Positions 43,296-53,063 are shown, counted from the stretch's first letter. The stretch is 64,000 bases of DNA from Pelobium manganitolerans (GCF_003609575.1 NZ_MBTA01000012.1:310001-374000), one strand, 5' to 3'. Notes: generated by a model not told the origin, from the letters alone. Made by a program: numbers and translations.

Positions 43296-44286
43296 GTTGG
43301 CTTAGTTTTAGTAAAATATCCAACAATCTGTTTGAATAACCAAATTCGTTATCATACCAACCAACAACTTTGGTCATTCTGCCAACAATTGAAGTTAGCT
43401 GTGCATCAAATATGCAAGAGTAAGGATTATTAATGATGTCTACGGAAACAATCGGATCCTCGGTGTATTGCAATATGTTTTTTAATCCGGCTTCAGCCTC
43501 ATTTTTAAAGGCCAAGTTAATCTCCTCAACAGATTGCGGCTGTTTTTCTAAAATGCAGGTAAAATCTGTCAAAGAACCATTAAGAACCGGTACTCTAATC
43601 CCGGCACCGCCTAATCTGCCTTCAAGATGAGGGAAAATGCTAGTAATTGCCTTTGCCGCGCCGGTTGTTGTAGGGATAATGGATGAAGATGCTGCGCGCG
43701 CGCGTCGTAAATCGCGGTGGGGGGCATCATGAAGGTTTTGATCGCCTGTCATAGAATGGACGGTAGTAATGTAGCCGTCTTTTATTTTCCAGTTTTCATC
43801 TAATACTTTTACCAATGCGGCCACATTATTGGTTGTGCAAGAAGCATTTGAGATAATTGTGCTGCCCCAATCAATATTTGCGTCATTTACACCTAGGACA
43901 ACGGTGGGTACAGATTTATCCGGAGAGGGCGCAGATAGCAGTACTTTTTGTGCGCCTGCTTTTAAATGTCCCTCGGCTAAATCTTTTTCCAAGAACTTAC
44001 CCGTACATTCCAGCACCACATCTATTTTTAGATGAGACCAAGGCAGATTTTGCGGTTGTTTTTCAGATAAAATCTGTATCTGGTTATTATCTACGATAAG
44101 GTTGTCACCCTCAGTTCTTACTTCTCTGTTGTATATCCCGTGAACAGAGTCATATTTAAATAGATGTGCTAAGGTATTGGCATTTGAAATATCATTAACA
44201 GCAATTAATTGCAGTTGTGGCTGATCCAAAATCAGTCTGGCAACTGTTCTGCCAATCCTGCCAAAACCGTTTATCGCTATTCTCAT
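43288..44286 (-). CDS. gap: glyceraldehyde-3-phosphate dehydrogenase, type I
   Basis: A 332-residue NAD-dependent glycolytic enzyme. Rossmann motif INGFGRIGRTVARL, catalytic C150 in SNASCTTNN, phosphate-site TTTGAAKAI and C-terminal WYDNEFGYSNRL. Asp32 after the second strand (VND32IS) points to NAD rather than NADP. Many Bacteroidota have two gap genes; whether this is the glycolytic or a secondary one is not clear from the window. Confidence 0.95.
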   Translation of the reverse strand: MRIAINGFGRIGRTVARLILDQPQLQLIAVNDISNANTLAHLFKYDSVHGIYNREVRTEGDNLIVDNNQIQILSEKQPQNLPWSHLKIDVVLECTGKFLEKDLAEGHLKAGAQKVLLSAPSPDKSVPTVVLGVNDANIDWGSTIISNASCTTNNVAALVKVLDENWKIKDGYITTVHSMTGDQNLHDAPHRDLRRARAASSSIIPTTTGAAKAITSIFPHLEGRLGGAGIRVPVLNGSLTDFTCILEKQPQSVEEINLAFKNEAEAGLKNILQYTEDPIVSVDIINNPYSCIFDAQLTSIVGRMTKVVGWYDNEFGYSNRLLDILLKLSQRD

Positions 44287-44346
44287 CTTCTTTTTTGCGC
44301 AATTTAGCGAAATTGAAAATCAAAAAGCGGTAATCTAGCGTAAGGC

Positions 44347-44526
44347 TTATGTCAGTCTTTCTTTTTTGGAACCTTTAATCCTTCTTCGCGCTTCGGAAAT
44401 GCCAATATCCGCAGCCTGTTTACGGTTTTTGACCTTGTCGCCAGAACTGCGTTTTAAATCGCCTTTCTTAAACCCGTCCATTACTTTTCCGATTTTCTCT
44501 TGCGCTTTCTTTGGATATTTTGCCCT
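44347..44526 (-). pseudogene. DUF6496-like small basic protein that has lost its ATG start
   Basis: On the minus strand the frame reads AKYPKKAQEKIGKVM then DGFKKGDLKRSSG, DKVKNRKQAADIGISEARRR and ends at 44347. The KAQEKIGKVM...FKKG.LK..SG.KV..RKQA..IG.SEAR pattern is that of DUF6496 proteins, small basic proteins of unknown function. The codon where the family starts is AGG (44526-44524) instead of ATG. A strong AGGAGGG Shine-Dalgarno-like sequence stands 8 nt before it, and a TAA lies two codons upstream. The first in-frame ATG (44481) would give only 44 residues. Confidence 0.6.
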
Positions 44527-44632
44527 TGTTTAAACCCTCCTAAAACAGAAGAGGCAGAAAAATATGCCAAACTTAGTTGCAAGGAAAAATGAAAAAGCCA
44601 TAAACTGCTAAAAGATTAAATTTTACGCCTTT

Positions 44633-44665
44633 TTTGCGGATATATCAACAATAGTTTTATTTTTG
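44633..44665 (+). promoter_or_regulatory. promoter of the small membrane protein gene
   Basis: TTTG (44633-44636), 21 nt, TATTTTTG (44658-44665): both boxes match the Bacteroidota pattern. Confidence 0.65.
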
Positions 44666-44691
44666 CATCACAAAATAAACAAGGCGATATC

Positions 44692-44877
44692 ATGGTAAAT
44701 GCAAACAATCCTTCCCATATAAAATTGATTATTATTGGTGTTTTCGTAGGGCTTTTTGGGATTTACATTAAACAAGCAATTTACCATTCAATGGTGGTTG
44801 ATTTGTTAGGTTGGGCGATAACGTTTATTGGTGCTGCAATTTCAATAATTGGGGTAATGCGGATTTTAAAAGATTAA
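44692..44877 (+). CDS. small membrane protein with two transmembrane helices
   Basis: A 61-residue protein with hydrophobic segments IKLIIIGVFVGLFGIYI and VVDLLGWAITFIGAAISIIGV, short polar ends, and no signal peptide. It has its own promoter and terminator, which supports a real gene. Family not recognised. The stretch 44287-44691 before it holds only the DUF6496 relic and this promoter. Confidence 0.75.
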   Translation: MVNANNPSHIKLIIIGVFVGLFGIYIKQAIYHSMVVDLLGWAITFIGAAISIIGVMRILKD

Positions 44878-44896
44878 CAAAGTATTTCACTAATAT

Positions 44897-44922
44897 AAAA
44901 AAGCGTTGTTTTCAACGCTTTT
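44897..44922. terminator. bidirectional terminator
   Basis: AAAAAAGCGTTG and CAACGCTTTT pair around TTTT between convergent genes. Confidence 0.85.
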
Positions 44923-44927
44923 CCTGT

Positions 44928-45701
44928 TTATAGGAAGTGCGTTTTTTCTTTGATTGCCGGTATTTTGCTTAGCGTTTCCTCATAGGCTAGCCAAAATATT
45001 TCCTCGGCTTTAGCTACATCAAAAATGCTTGTGGCGCCCAAGCCCTTTGGCTCTATTAATATATCTAGTTTTTTGCATTTTTGTTCCATAGAGTTGTTTA
45101 AGGATAGCAAGGCGGCGCGTTCTAAAGCATGCTTAATATTGCGCACAGCGGTGATGTTTGGCAAATGATTGCATGACGATCCGATAATAAAGTCACAGTC
45201 GCTCCACAACGGTTCTATCGGAAAATTATTGAGAACACCGCCATCTACGTAAAGCACGCCATCAATCAAAATTGGGCTGAACACTCCCGGGATGCAGCTA
45301 GATGCCAAAACTTTACGGATCAGTTCTCCTTGGTGAAAATAAACCAGTTTACCGTGGTTAAAATCCGTAGCTGTTACGGTTAAAGGTGTTGTTAGCTGCT
45401 CGAAACTGTTGTGGGGAATGTAAGTATGCAAAAGCGTAAAAGCCGTTTCTAGATTTAGCAAGGCCGGGGAACCGAAAGCTGGCCTAAGATGGCGGATTAG
45501 CCTTGTTTCATTAAAAACAGTCAGTGCCTCGTACGGATCAACGCCATTGGCAACTAAGGCGCCTGCAATTGCACCTGCACTGGTCCCGGCAATCGCATTA
45601 ACTTTTATGTTTTTATCTTTAAAAGCTTTGAGCACACCTAAATGAGCGATACCACGTATACCGCCTCCGCTTAATACCAAGCCTATTTTTGGGGCTTTCA
45701 T
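44928..45701 (-). CDS. patatin-like phospholipase
   Basis: A 257-residue lipid acyl hydrolase. The oxyanion motif LSGGGIRGIAHLG and the nucleophile elbow GTSAG with Ser are at the N-terminus, and the catalytic Asp lies in VDGGVLNNFP. This is the RssA/YlbK-like short bacterial type. It starts 7 bp after the gldB stop, so it is in one operon with gldB. Confidence 0.93.
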   Translation of the reverse strand: MKAPKIGLVLSGGGIRGIAHLGVLKAFKDKNIKVNAIAGTSAGAIAGALVANGVDPYEALTVFNETRLIRHLRPAFGSPALLNLETAFTLLHTYIPHNSFEQLTTPLTVTATDFNHGKLVYFHQGELIRKVLASSCIPGVFSPILIDGVLYVDGGVLNNFPIEPLWSDCDFIIGSSCNHLPNITAVRNIKHALERAALLSLNNSMEQKCKKLDILIEPKGLGATSIFDVAKAEEIFWLAYEETLSKIPAIKEKTHFL

Positions 45702-45708
45702 ATTTTAG

Positions 45709-46755
45709 TTATGATTTTTTTTGATTCGGATGGTACTTCGCCCGTTTGAGAATATCTTGCGCATCTTTCATAAGCATTAACTGCGTTAAATTAATATCAG
45801 GATTTTCATCCATAAAATTTTTTACAATTTGCCATCCAATAAAAAGACCAAGTTTAGGCGCCGAGTCATTTTTTTCGCCCAAGCCTGGTGTAAAGGGAGC
45901 TTCGGCAAGGTATTTCTGTATTTTCATATAATCGGTGTTAAACAACAGATTTTCTTCCATAAAGTATGCCCACACATCCGATTCGAAGTTTGTTGCCCAT
46001 TCCATTTGCTCTTTGCTGTACCCAATTATTGTGCTATCGGCAAGGTTAGGTTGCACGGCTTTCATAAAGTATAACAGTTTGCCGTTGTAAATCATTTTGG
46101 CGAGCAAGCTTTTGTCGTTTTCCAGTTCCGGAAATAGCTCTTCGCGGGTGATTACTTCCACCACACGGGGCGTTATATTCTCTGGCGTAAAACGCCGGCT
46201 GATGTAGCGCGGAACACTCTCAACCAATGCCGGATAAAACTTAGAGTTTCTTCCTAAAAACATATCTAAACCTATTCCTACATAGCCGCTCCCAATTGGT
46301 GTTTGTACCTGAAAGCCGGATATATAAGTAATAAGTTTTGGCTCTTTCCACTCTGGGTAATAGTATTTAATATATTTAAAAGCATCAACAAGTTGCGGTT
46401 TTTGCTTATCAAGGTTCGGATAAACCGAATCCGTTTCATGCTGTAAATCTTGAAACGGTTTTCCGTTAAGTATCTGTTCTAAAACAGGGATATAAGCATC
46501 GTTATCCGTGCTGCCAAGGTTGAGTATTTTTTCAAAATAATCTTTAAAAAACACAGGATATTTTTTTTGCAATGCAGGCAGTTCTTGGTTCAAGTTTTTC
46601 GGGTTTATATGCGATAAATCCTGATCAAAGCGCTCAATTGTAAGGTTGATTTTTACTTTGCTGGTATCGATACTTTTAGGCTGATTGTTACAGCCAAAAG
46701 CAATCCAGCACATTGTTAAAAAAAATGTAATTTTAGCGCGATTTAAAGGTTCCAT
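45709..46755 (-). CDS. gldB: gliding motility lipoprotein GldB
   Basis: A 348-residue protein with a lipoprotein signal ending IAFGC, so anchored in a membrane by Cys. The body matches GldB-like proteins (KINLTIERFDQDL, KYPVFFKDYF, IGLDMFLGRNSKFYP, KPFQDLQHETDSVYPNLD). GldB is needed for gliding and stability of the motility/type IX secretion machinery in flavobacteria, where it is near nadE and gldC; here nadE is also close but no gldC is visible. Motility of this organism is not proven by this. Confidence 0.88.
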   Translation of the reverse strand: MEPLNRAKITFFLTMCWIAFGCNNQPKSIDTSKVKINLTIERFDQDLSHINPKNLNQELPALQKKYPVFFKDYFEKILNLGSTDNDAYIPVLEQILNGKPFQDLQHETDSVYPNLDKQKPQLVDAFKYIKYYYPEWKEPKLITYISGFQVQTPIGSGYVGIGLDMFLGRNSKFYPALVESVPRYISRRFTPENITPRVVEVITREELFPELENDKSLLAKMIYNGKLLYFMKAVQPNLADSTIIGYSKEQMEWATNFESDVWAYFMEENLLFNTDYMKIQKYLAEAPFTPGLGEKNDSAPKLGLFIGWQIVKNFMDENPDINLTQLMLMKDAQDILKRAKYHPNQKKS

Positions 46756-46859
46756 GCGTCAAGATTTTTAAAATCCGAAGTTAGGAAACCGAGTTGGTTT
46801 TGGCAAAGCGTTGCCATTTAATGATTTTTTTGAAACATCAAACACTTATTAAAAAGAAA

Positions 46860-47489
46860 ATGAAAAAGCTGTTATTGGTTATTGCAATGGTATTTTTTGG
46901 AGCTGGCTTGTTTGCGCAAGACACTTACAAAGGGTTTAAACTGGGCATTTCTGCCCATCCAACGTTCGGTTGGTTAAAATCAGAGATTGACGGCGTAAAA
47001 TCTAACGGTTTAAGGGCAGGTTTTAGCTATGGTTTAGTTGGTGATTTTTACTTTGCAGATAACTACGCTTTTACCACCGGGTTAAAACTGACCACAATTA
47101 ACGGCCAAACAGAAAATGAGCAAGGCAGACAAGAAATTTACAAATTGCAATACATTGAAATTCCGGCAAAAATTAAACTAGCAACCAGTGAAATGAACGG
47201 ATTACGTTTTTATGGTGAATTTGGTTTAGGCAACGCGTTTAATGTGGGGGCTAAACAAGACGTAAAGGGCGTTAGCGGCGTAGCAAATGTAGAAGATCAG
47301 AATGTTTATAAACAAACCAGTTTTTACCGCGCGTCTTTAGTAATTGGGGCAGGTACGCAGTTTATGGTGGGCGAGAAAACGGCCCTAGATGTAGGTTTGT
47401 CTTTCAACAACGGTTTTACTGATATTAAAAAAGGAAACGGAACTATTAAAAGCTCATATTTAGGTCTAAATCTTGCTGTTTACTTTTAA
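46860..47489 (+). CDS. PorT-family outer-membrane beta-barrel protein
   Basis: A 209-residue protein. I chose the ATG of the signal peptide MKKLLLVIAMVFFGAGLFAQ; 22 upstream in-frame codons are not signal-like. The mature part has the alternating strand pattern of small 8-strand barrels (FKLGISAHPTFGWLK, LVGDFYFADNYAFTTGLKL, ending YLGLNLAVYF). The aromatic last residue fits outer-membrane insertion. Divergent from gldB, followed 27 bp later by nadE. Confidence 0.85.
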   Translation: MKKLLLVIAMVFFGAGLFAQDTYKGFKLGISAHPTFGWLKSEIDGVKSNGLRAGFSYGLVGDFYFADNYAFTTGLKLTTINGQTENEQGRQEIYKLQYIEIPAKIKLATSEMNGLRFYGEFGLGNAFNVGAKQDVKGVSGVANVEDQNVYKQTSFYRASLVIGAGTQFMVGEKTALDVGLSFNNGFTDIKKGNGTIKSSYLGLNLAVYF

Positions 47490-47516
47490 TCCGTTTAATA
47501 ATATCATCTAAAACTT

Positions 47517-49157
47517 ATGAGAATTGCCCTTGCTCAGCTTAACTATCATATTGGCAACTTTGAAGACAATACTCAGAAAATAATAGATACGATAGCTCAG
47601 CAAGAACTTGCCGGGGCAGATTTGGTTGTGTTTTCTGAGCTGTGTGTTTCGGGCTATCCCCCAAGAGATTATCTGGAATACCAAGAGTTTGTAGAGCAAT
47701 GCGAAGCATCCGCGCATAAAATTGCGTTGGCCTGTACAAAAGTGGCTTGTATTATTGGCCTGCCTATCAAAAACGATGTGTTGGCCGGAAAAGATTTGTA
47801 CAATGCTGCTTATTTTATTGCAAACGGCAGGGTGGAGCAAGTTGTACGTAAAGCTTTGTTGCCCACCTATGATATTTTTGACGAGTACAGGTACTTTGAG
47901 CCCGCCCAAACTTTTAAATGTGTCCGATATAAAAACCACACCATAGCATTAACAATTTGCGAAGATCTTTGGAATTTGGGCGACAATCCTTTGTATCCGT
48001 CTTGCCCTATGGACGAGCTGATGAAAGAGTCTCCAGATTTTATGATCAATATTGCCGCTTCGCCGTTTTCTTACCAGCAATATCAGGAGCGGACTTTTCT
48101 GCTTTCTGCCAACTGCCGTAAATATGCCTTGCCATTGTTTTACGTAAACCACGTTGGGGCGCAAACCGAGCTTATTTTTGATGGCGGTTCTTTAGTTTTT
48201 GACAAAGCGGGTGATGTGGTTGCAGAGTTAAAATATTTTGAAGAAGATGTGCAACTTTTTGATGTAGAGCAGGTGCAAGCTTCAATTGTTTTAAACAGAG
48301 AGGCCAAAAGCACGTCGGATATTGAGGAAATTTATAAAGCTTTGGTACTTGGTATTAAAGATTATTTCCGTAAGTCGGGATTTAAATCTGCTACTCTGGG
48401 GCTTTCCGGCGGGATTGACTCGGCAGTAGTGTGCGCATTGGCTTGTGACGCTTTAGGTGCCGAAAATGTTTTGGGCGTGCTGATGCCTTCTAAATACTCA
48501 TCAGAGCATTCTATAAAGGACGCAGAAGACTTAGCCAGCAATTTGGGCTGTAAACATACCTTAGTTTCCATAGAAATGGTTGCAGATGCTTTTGAAAGTA
48601 CATTAGCGATAGAATTTGCAGGTTTAAGTCCGGATTTAGCTGAAGAAAATATCCAAGCGCGCAGCCGTGGCGTAATTATGATGGCAATGGCCAATAAGTT
48701 TGGTCATATTTTGCTTAATACGTCGAACAAAAGCGAGTGTGCCGTTGGTTACGGTACTTTGTACGGCGATATGTGCGGTGCCATATCTGTTTTGGGCGAT
48801 GTATATAAGACGCAAGTTTATCAGTTGGCTGATTTTATAAACCGGGAAAAAGAAAGAATACCGATTAACACCATTACAAAAGCACCATCGGCAGAGCTGC
48901 GGCCGGACCAAAAAGACTCGGACTCATTGCCAGATTATGATGTGCTAGACAAAATACTTTTTGAACATATAGAACGCCGGAAAAGCGCTAAACAAATTAC
49001 TGCCGATGGTTTTGACGAGATGCTAGTGAGGCGTATTTTAAGTATGGTGAACCGGGCCGAATTTAAGCGTTACCAAACTCCACCTATTTTACGGGTTTCT
49101 CCAAAGGCGTTTGGGATGGGCAGGCGGATGCCTATCGTAAGCAAATATCTTTCATAA
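47517..49157 (+). CDS. nadE: glutamine-dependent NAD+ synthetase
   Basis: A 546-residue two-domain enzyme making NAD from deamido-NAD. The N-terminal nitrilase/glutaminase domain has the Glu-Lys-Cys triad E41, K112 and C148 (in LTICEDLW). The C-terminal synthetase has the ATP loop LGLSGGIDSAV and ends MGRRMPIVSKYLS. Length is typical of the fused bacterial form. Confidence 0.96.
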   Translation: MRIALAQLNYHIGNFEDNTQKIIDTIAQQELAGADLVVFSELCVSGYPPRDYLEYQEFVEQCEASAHKIALACTKVACIIGLPIKNDVLAGKDLYNAAYFIANGRVEQVVRKALLPTYDIFDEYRYFEPAQTFKCVRYKNHTIALTICEDLWNLGDNPLYPSCPMDELMKESPDFMINIAASPFSYQQYQERTFLLSANCRKYALPLFYVNHVGAQTELIFDGGSLVFDKAGDVVAELKYFEEDVQLFDVEQVQASIVLNREAKSTSDIEEIYKALVLGIKDYFRKSGFKSATLGLSGGIDSAVVCALACDALGAENVLGVLMPSKYSSEHSIKDAEDLASNLGCKHTLVSIEMVADAFESTLAIEFAGLSPDLAEENIQARSRGVIMMAMANKFGHILLNTSNKSECAVGYGTLYGDMCGAISVLGDVYKTQVYQLADFINREKERIPINTITKAPSAELRPDQKDSDSLPDYDVLDKILFEHIERRKSAKQITADGFDEMLVRRILSMVNRAEFKRYQTPPILRVSPKAFGMGRRMPIVSKYLS

Positions 49158-49235
49158 AACACCCTTTAAGACCATTTTTTACCTGTAGCTAAGTTTGGTT
49201 TGTTTATTGTATTAGTAAGATAAATACAATAAAAA

Positions 49236-49349
49236 ATGAAAAATAAATATACATACAAACCTCACAGATCAGCAGATTACCGGTTTAACTTGTATGCCCT
49301 GCTTACAGGAGCTATGTTAATTGCAATGTTGGTAAACTCATGCGGGTAA
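49236..49349 (+). CDS. possible 37-residue membrane peptide
   Basis: ATG to TAA frame of 37 codons: basic N-terminus MKNKYTYKPHRSADYRF, then a hydrophobic segment and a final LVNSCG. The lipobox-like end without any mature part is odd, resembling very small lipopeptides. There is an A-rich stretch but no ribosome binding site. It may be chance; its only support is that it fills an otherwise empty region. Confidence 0.25.
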   Translation: MKNKYTYKPHRSADYRFNLYALLTGAMLIAMLVNSCG

Positions 49350-49486
49350 ATGTTATTGATACCCCCAATTCCGCACGCTGAATACAAATCATATTTTTGA
49401 TTTGAAGCAATCGCCTTTGCTTTAATTTAGGGCAAATCTATCAAAATAACCGTCCTTTTCTTTCCGAAAGCTCATCATCCATAAAA

Positions 49487-49514
49487 AAAGCCCCTCAAGT
49501 AAAATCCTGAGAGG
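49487..49514 (-). terminator. terminator of the 154-residue beta-barrel gene
   Basis: On the minus strand GCCTCTCA and TGAGGGGC pair (one mismatch) and are followed by seven T. Confidence 0.65.
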
Positions 49515-49537
49515 CTCATTACTAAGAATTGTTATTC

Positions 49538-50002
49538 TTAAAAAGTAAATCTGAAACCGAATCCAAAACGGCCAGCTTCAAAATCGCTATTGTCGCCAAT
49601 AAAAGCAGTTGGTCTCCAATCAAAATCCAAAGCGATAGGTGCCCCAGGGATTTTAAAATCTAAACCCGCTTGAGGAATCAATAAGAAGGTAGTATTGTCA
49701 TAATTCCCGTACTTAAAGAAATTTACGCCAGGTCCACCGCCAACATACCAGTTTAAACCGCTAGCACCTTGAATGCCTTGGTGGTACTGATAGAATACTT
49801 GTAAACGGGTAGTGTGGTCCCCAAATAAAAGTTCTGGCTGCAAGGCAGAGTTAGCATTGAAAAAATGTTTGAATGACGGACCAACTAAAGTTTGTCCGGT
49901 ACCAAAATCTAAACCTAAACCAATACTGTTTTTGTACGACTGTGCGTTAGCTGTGAACGCAAATGCAATTGCCGCAAAGGTTAAAATAAAAAGTTTTTTC
50001 AT
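49538..50002 (-). CDS. small outer-membrane beta-barrel protein of unknown function
   Basis: A 154-residue protein with signal peptide MKKLFILTFAAIAFAFTANA. The mature part is made of amphipathic strands (SIGLGLDFGTGQTLVG, LNWYVGGGPGVNFF, FGFGFRFTF with terminal Phe), as in small Bacteroidota barrels. Single gene with its own terminator. No function is suggested by context. Confidence 0.8.
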   Translation of the reverse strand: MKKLFILTFAAIAFAFTANAQSYKNSIGLGLDFGTGQTLVGPSFKHFFNANSALQPELLFGDHTTRLQVFYQYHQGIQGASGLNWYVGGGPGVNFFKYGNYDNTTFLLIPQAGLDFKIPGAPIALDFDWRPTAFIGDNSDFEAGRFGFGFRFTF

Positions 50003-50248
50003 GTCTATTTTTTGTTTTTTGTGGTAATGAAGTGCGCAATGTTTTACTCCTGCGCAATTTCATTAGTTAAAATTTTGCTTAGGGCGCTTAAAACCAAATG
50101 CGTGCCAATTGCATTGGGTTTTGGCGACAAAATTCTGTTATGCTTGAAAATGTGTGTGTTAAAAATTAGGCATAAGCCCTTGCCGTACAGTTTTTCGGTA
50201 AAAACATACAGTTAAAAGGGCTCAAAATTAGGTGGAATTAGAGGATAG

Positions 50249-51454
50249 CTAGCTTTTATGCATAATAGAATGGCCCATCCGGTCGCGTTTGGTTTTCAGA
50301 TAAAGTTCGTTGTGTTTGTTAGAATTTATTTCGATAGGCACGTTTTCGACAACTTCTAAACCGTAGCCAATTAAACCGGCACGTTTGGTAGGGTTGTTAG
50401 ACATTAAACGCATTTTTCGAATACCCAAACTACGCAGTATTTGTGCACCAACGCCGTAATCGCGTTCGTCCATTTTAAAACCTAGGGCCAAATTAGCATC
50501 AACGGTGTCCATTCCATTCTCTTGCAGATTGTAAGCCTTCAATTTGTTTATTAAGCCAATACCCCGGCCTTCTTGGTTCATATAAATAATGGCACCTTTA
50601 CCTTCTTTTTGGATCATCTCCATGGCTTTGTGCAGCTGTGGCCCGCAATCGCATCGGCACGAACCAAAAATGTCGCCGGTGATGCAAGAGCTGTGCACGC
50701 GTACCAAAATCGGTTCATCTTTTTCCCACTCCCCTTTAACTAAGGCAATATGGTTTTCTTGCGTGTTTACTTGTGTAAAAGCTACCATCTCAAAATCGCC
50801 CCATTGGGTTGGCAATTTTACAGAAACTTCTTGTCTAATAAGCGATTCGGTACGTAAGCGGTACGAAATAAGATCTTCAATAGAAACAATTTTGAGATTA
50901 TGTTCGTTTGCAAGCTCTATCAACTCGGGCAAGCGCGCCATTTCGCCTTCTTTGTTCATAATCTCACAAATAACTCCGGCAGGCTCCAAGCCAGCTAACA
51001 GCGGCAAATCAATTGCAGCTTCGGTATGGCCTGCACGGCGCAGCACGCCACCGTTTTTTGCAATTAGCGGAAATATGTGGCCTGGGCGGCCTAAGTCCTC
51101 GGGTTTTGTCGCAGGGTCTAAGAAAGAAAGGATTGTTTTTGACCTATCGGAAGCGGAAATTCCGGTGGTACAGCCATGTCCAATTAAATCTACAGATACC
51201 GTAAAATTGGTTTCAAAAACAGCTGTGTTGGTGCCCACCATTAAATCTAGCTCTAGCTCGGCGCATCTTTGCTGTGTTAAGGGCGCACAAATTAAACCTC
51301 TGCCATGGGTAGCCATAAAATTAATTACTTCTGGCGTAGCCATACTGGCGGCAGCCAAAAAATCGCCCTCATTTTCGCGGTCTTGGTCATCAACCACAAT
51401 AATAATTTTACCGGCTTTGATATCTTCTATGGCTTCTTCTATGGTGTTTAGCAT
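50249..51454 (-). CDS. ribBA: bifunctional 3,4-dihydroxy-2-butanone-4-phosphate synthase / GTP cyclohydrolase II
   Basis: A 401-residue riboflavin-pathway enzyme. The N-terminal RibB domain has [11 protein letters not shown] and [11 protein letters not shown]. The C-terminal RibA domain has the zinc cysteines in [18 protein letters not shown] and [20 protein letters not shown]. Both active sites look intact. No FMN riboswitch is seen upstream; a TAAATTTG -7 box lies on the minus strand at 51504-51511. Confidence 0.97.
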   Translation of the reverse strand: MLNTIEEAIEDIKAGKIIIVVDDQDRENEGDFLAAASMATPEVINFMATHGRGLICAPLTQQRCAELELDLMVGTNTAVFETNFTVSVDLIGHGCTTGISASDRSKTILSFLDPATKPEDLGRPGHIFPLIAKNGGVLRRAGHTEAAIDLPLLAGLEPAGVICEIMNKEGEMARLPELIELANEHNLKIVSIEDLISYRLRTESLIRQEVSVKLPTQWGDFEMVAFTQVNTQENHIALVKGEWEKDEPILVRVHSSCITGDIFGSCRCDCGPQLHKAMEMIQKEGKGAIIYMNQEGRGIGLINKLKAYNLQENGMDTVDANLALGFKMDERDYGVGAQILRSLGIRKMRLMSNNPTKRAGLIGYGLEVVENVPIEINSNKHNELYLKTKRDRMGHSIMHKS

Positions 51455-51597
51455 TTGTGTTTTTTTGTTATGCTTGTGCAGCAGTGTTTTGTTAGCTAAT
51501 GTGCAAATTTAACCAATTACTGTAAGGCTTTTTGCCTTGGGATTGGGGTAATTTACTGATGAGTGTAAAATTTACAGTCAGATTGCTGAGCGAGCCT

Positions 51598-53046
51598 TTA
51601 GCTCTGGTTTTTTGTAGATGCGGATTTTTTTCCGAACCATTTTTTGAACAGATTCTTATATAAATCTACGTCAAACAAGGCCGAATCTACCGTGGCTTTG
51701 TAAGTTAAAAACAAGCCCACCGGTGTAAGCAAAAATATCGCTATCCACATGCCCAATATCGGGTTGGTGTCGCCTACTTTTACCGATTTTTCTCCAACCG
51801 TGCTGATGATGTGGTAAATTAAAAAGAAGATTACCGATACTACTACGGGCAAGCCCAAGCCCCCTTTTCGGATAATTGCGCCTAAAGGTGCGCCGATGAA
51901 AAACAGTACCAAGCAAGAAACCGCCAACGTAAACTTTCTATTGTACTCGATAATATACCTGCGAATTACTGTGGTATTGTCTTTTGTGGTACTTAGCGTC
52001 GATTCTAACGATTCATTAATCATTCGGATATTGTCTATAGCACCGGAAACAGATTGGATTTTTTTTGAAGAATCAAGACCGGCAAACACACCTTCTTTTT
52101 TAAAGTTTAAGCCTTTGAAAGGTTTGGCGCTTCTGAAATTTTGTGTAGCAAAGAATATTTTATGATAAGGCCTTATCTGTTTAAAGATATTGTCACTGAT
52201 GCTGTCGTTCAGTTTTATCACCGAATCTTTGTTGGTTTGCAATTGTTTGATGTTGAGCATCTGATAATTGCCTTTAAAGAGGTTTTCGTCTTCGCGTTTA
52301 AATTTGAAGCTGGATAAGTCAAACTTTTGTTCTGTTTCTTTAAAACGTAAGCGCGTAAACTGTTGGCGTGGGTTGTAACCCGATTTTCCTTGGCTTTCTT
52401 CGTATCTCACGCCGTCTTTCAGCCTTAAAATTAAGTAATTGCCATCGTCGGTTTTATACATCTCGCCTTCTTTGGCCATTAGCACGTTAGTGTTTCCGCG
52501 CCCGTCGGACTGGTCGTAAATTACGATGTCTTTTAAAATTTGGCCGTCTTTTTCTTTCTTCTCTACACGGATAGAATAGCCCGGTATGCTGTTGTTAAAA
52601 ACGCCTTCCTCAATTAAAAACGCCGCCTTTTGCTCTCGCACGTCGTATAAAAGCGACCCCATTTTTAGGTTAGCCACCGGAAGCATGTAATCGGAAAAAA
52701 GGAAAGCGGCAATGCCTAAACCTGTCACCAAAATAAACAGTGGCGCCATGGCGCGTTGTAAGGATATGCCTGCGGATTTAATAGCAACTAGTTCGTAGTT
52801 TTCGCCTAAGTTGCCAAAAGTCATAATAGAAGAAAGGAGTATGGCTAGGGGCAAGGCCATGGCTACGTTGGTAGCGGCTGCGTAAAACAAAAGCTTTAAA
52901 ATAACGTACCATTCAAAGCCTTTTCCAATCAAATCATCAATGTACTTGAACAAAAAAAGCATCAACAGCAAAAACATCACAATAAAAAATGTGACGATGA
53001 ATGGTTTGATGAATGCTTTTAATACCAGCAGGTGTATTTTCTTCAC
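51598..53046 (-). CDS. LptF/LptG-type permease (YjgP/YjgQ family)
   Basis: A 482-residue inner-membrane protein with GTG start. Three membrane helices at the N-terminus (10-35, 50-75, 95-120, with LPLAILLSSIMTFGNLGENYELVAIKSAG), a long periplasmic beta-jellyroll domain (about 130-360), and three helices at the C-terminus. LptF/G with LptB power lipopolysaccharide export to the outer membrane. One longer gene in place of an lptF-lptG pair is usual for Bacteroidota. It follows the START-like gene by 17 bp. Confidence 0.92.
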   Translation of the reverse strand: MKKIHLLVLKAFIKPFIVTFFIVMFLLLMLFLFKYIDDLIGKGFEWYVILKLLFYAAATNVAMALPLAILLSSIMTFGNLGENYELVAIKSAGISLQRAMAPLFILVTGLGIAAFLFSDYMLPVANLKMGSLLYDVREQKAAFLIEEGVFNNSIPGYSIRVEKKEKDGQILKDIVIYDQSDGRGNTNVLMAKEGEMYKTDDGNYLILRLKDGVRYEESQGKSGYNPRQQFTRLRFKETEQKFDLSSFKFKREDENLFKGNYQMLNIKQLQTNKDSVIKLNDSISDNIFKQIRPYHKIFFATQNFRSAKPFKGLNFKKEGVFAGLDSSKKIQSVSGAIDNIRMINESLESTLSTTKDNTTVIRRYIIEYNRKFTLAVSCLVLFFIGAPLGAIIRKGGLGLPVVVSVIFFLIYHIISTVGEKSVKVGDTNPILGMWIAIFLLTPVGLFLTYKATVDSALFDVDLYKNLFKKWFGKKSASTKNQS

Positions 53047-53063
53047 GCCGCAAAAATAGCAAA

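Larger units (their letters stand above)
49158..49537. other. 380-bp intergenic region with one possible tiny gene
   Basis: Between nadE and the 154-residue beta-barrel gene. It holds a 37-codon frame and a terminator (listed). The rest is AT-rich with no recognisable RNA gene. Confidence 0.5.

Noticed and set aside
51455-51597. FMN riboswitch upstream of ribBA
   Set aside because: I looked for the conserved AGGG...CGGTG-type RFN blocks on the minus strand and saw none; only a -7 box and a short AAGGC/GCCTT repeat are present.
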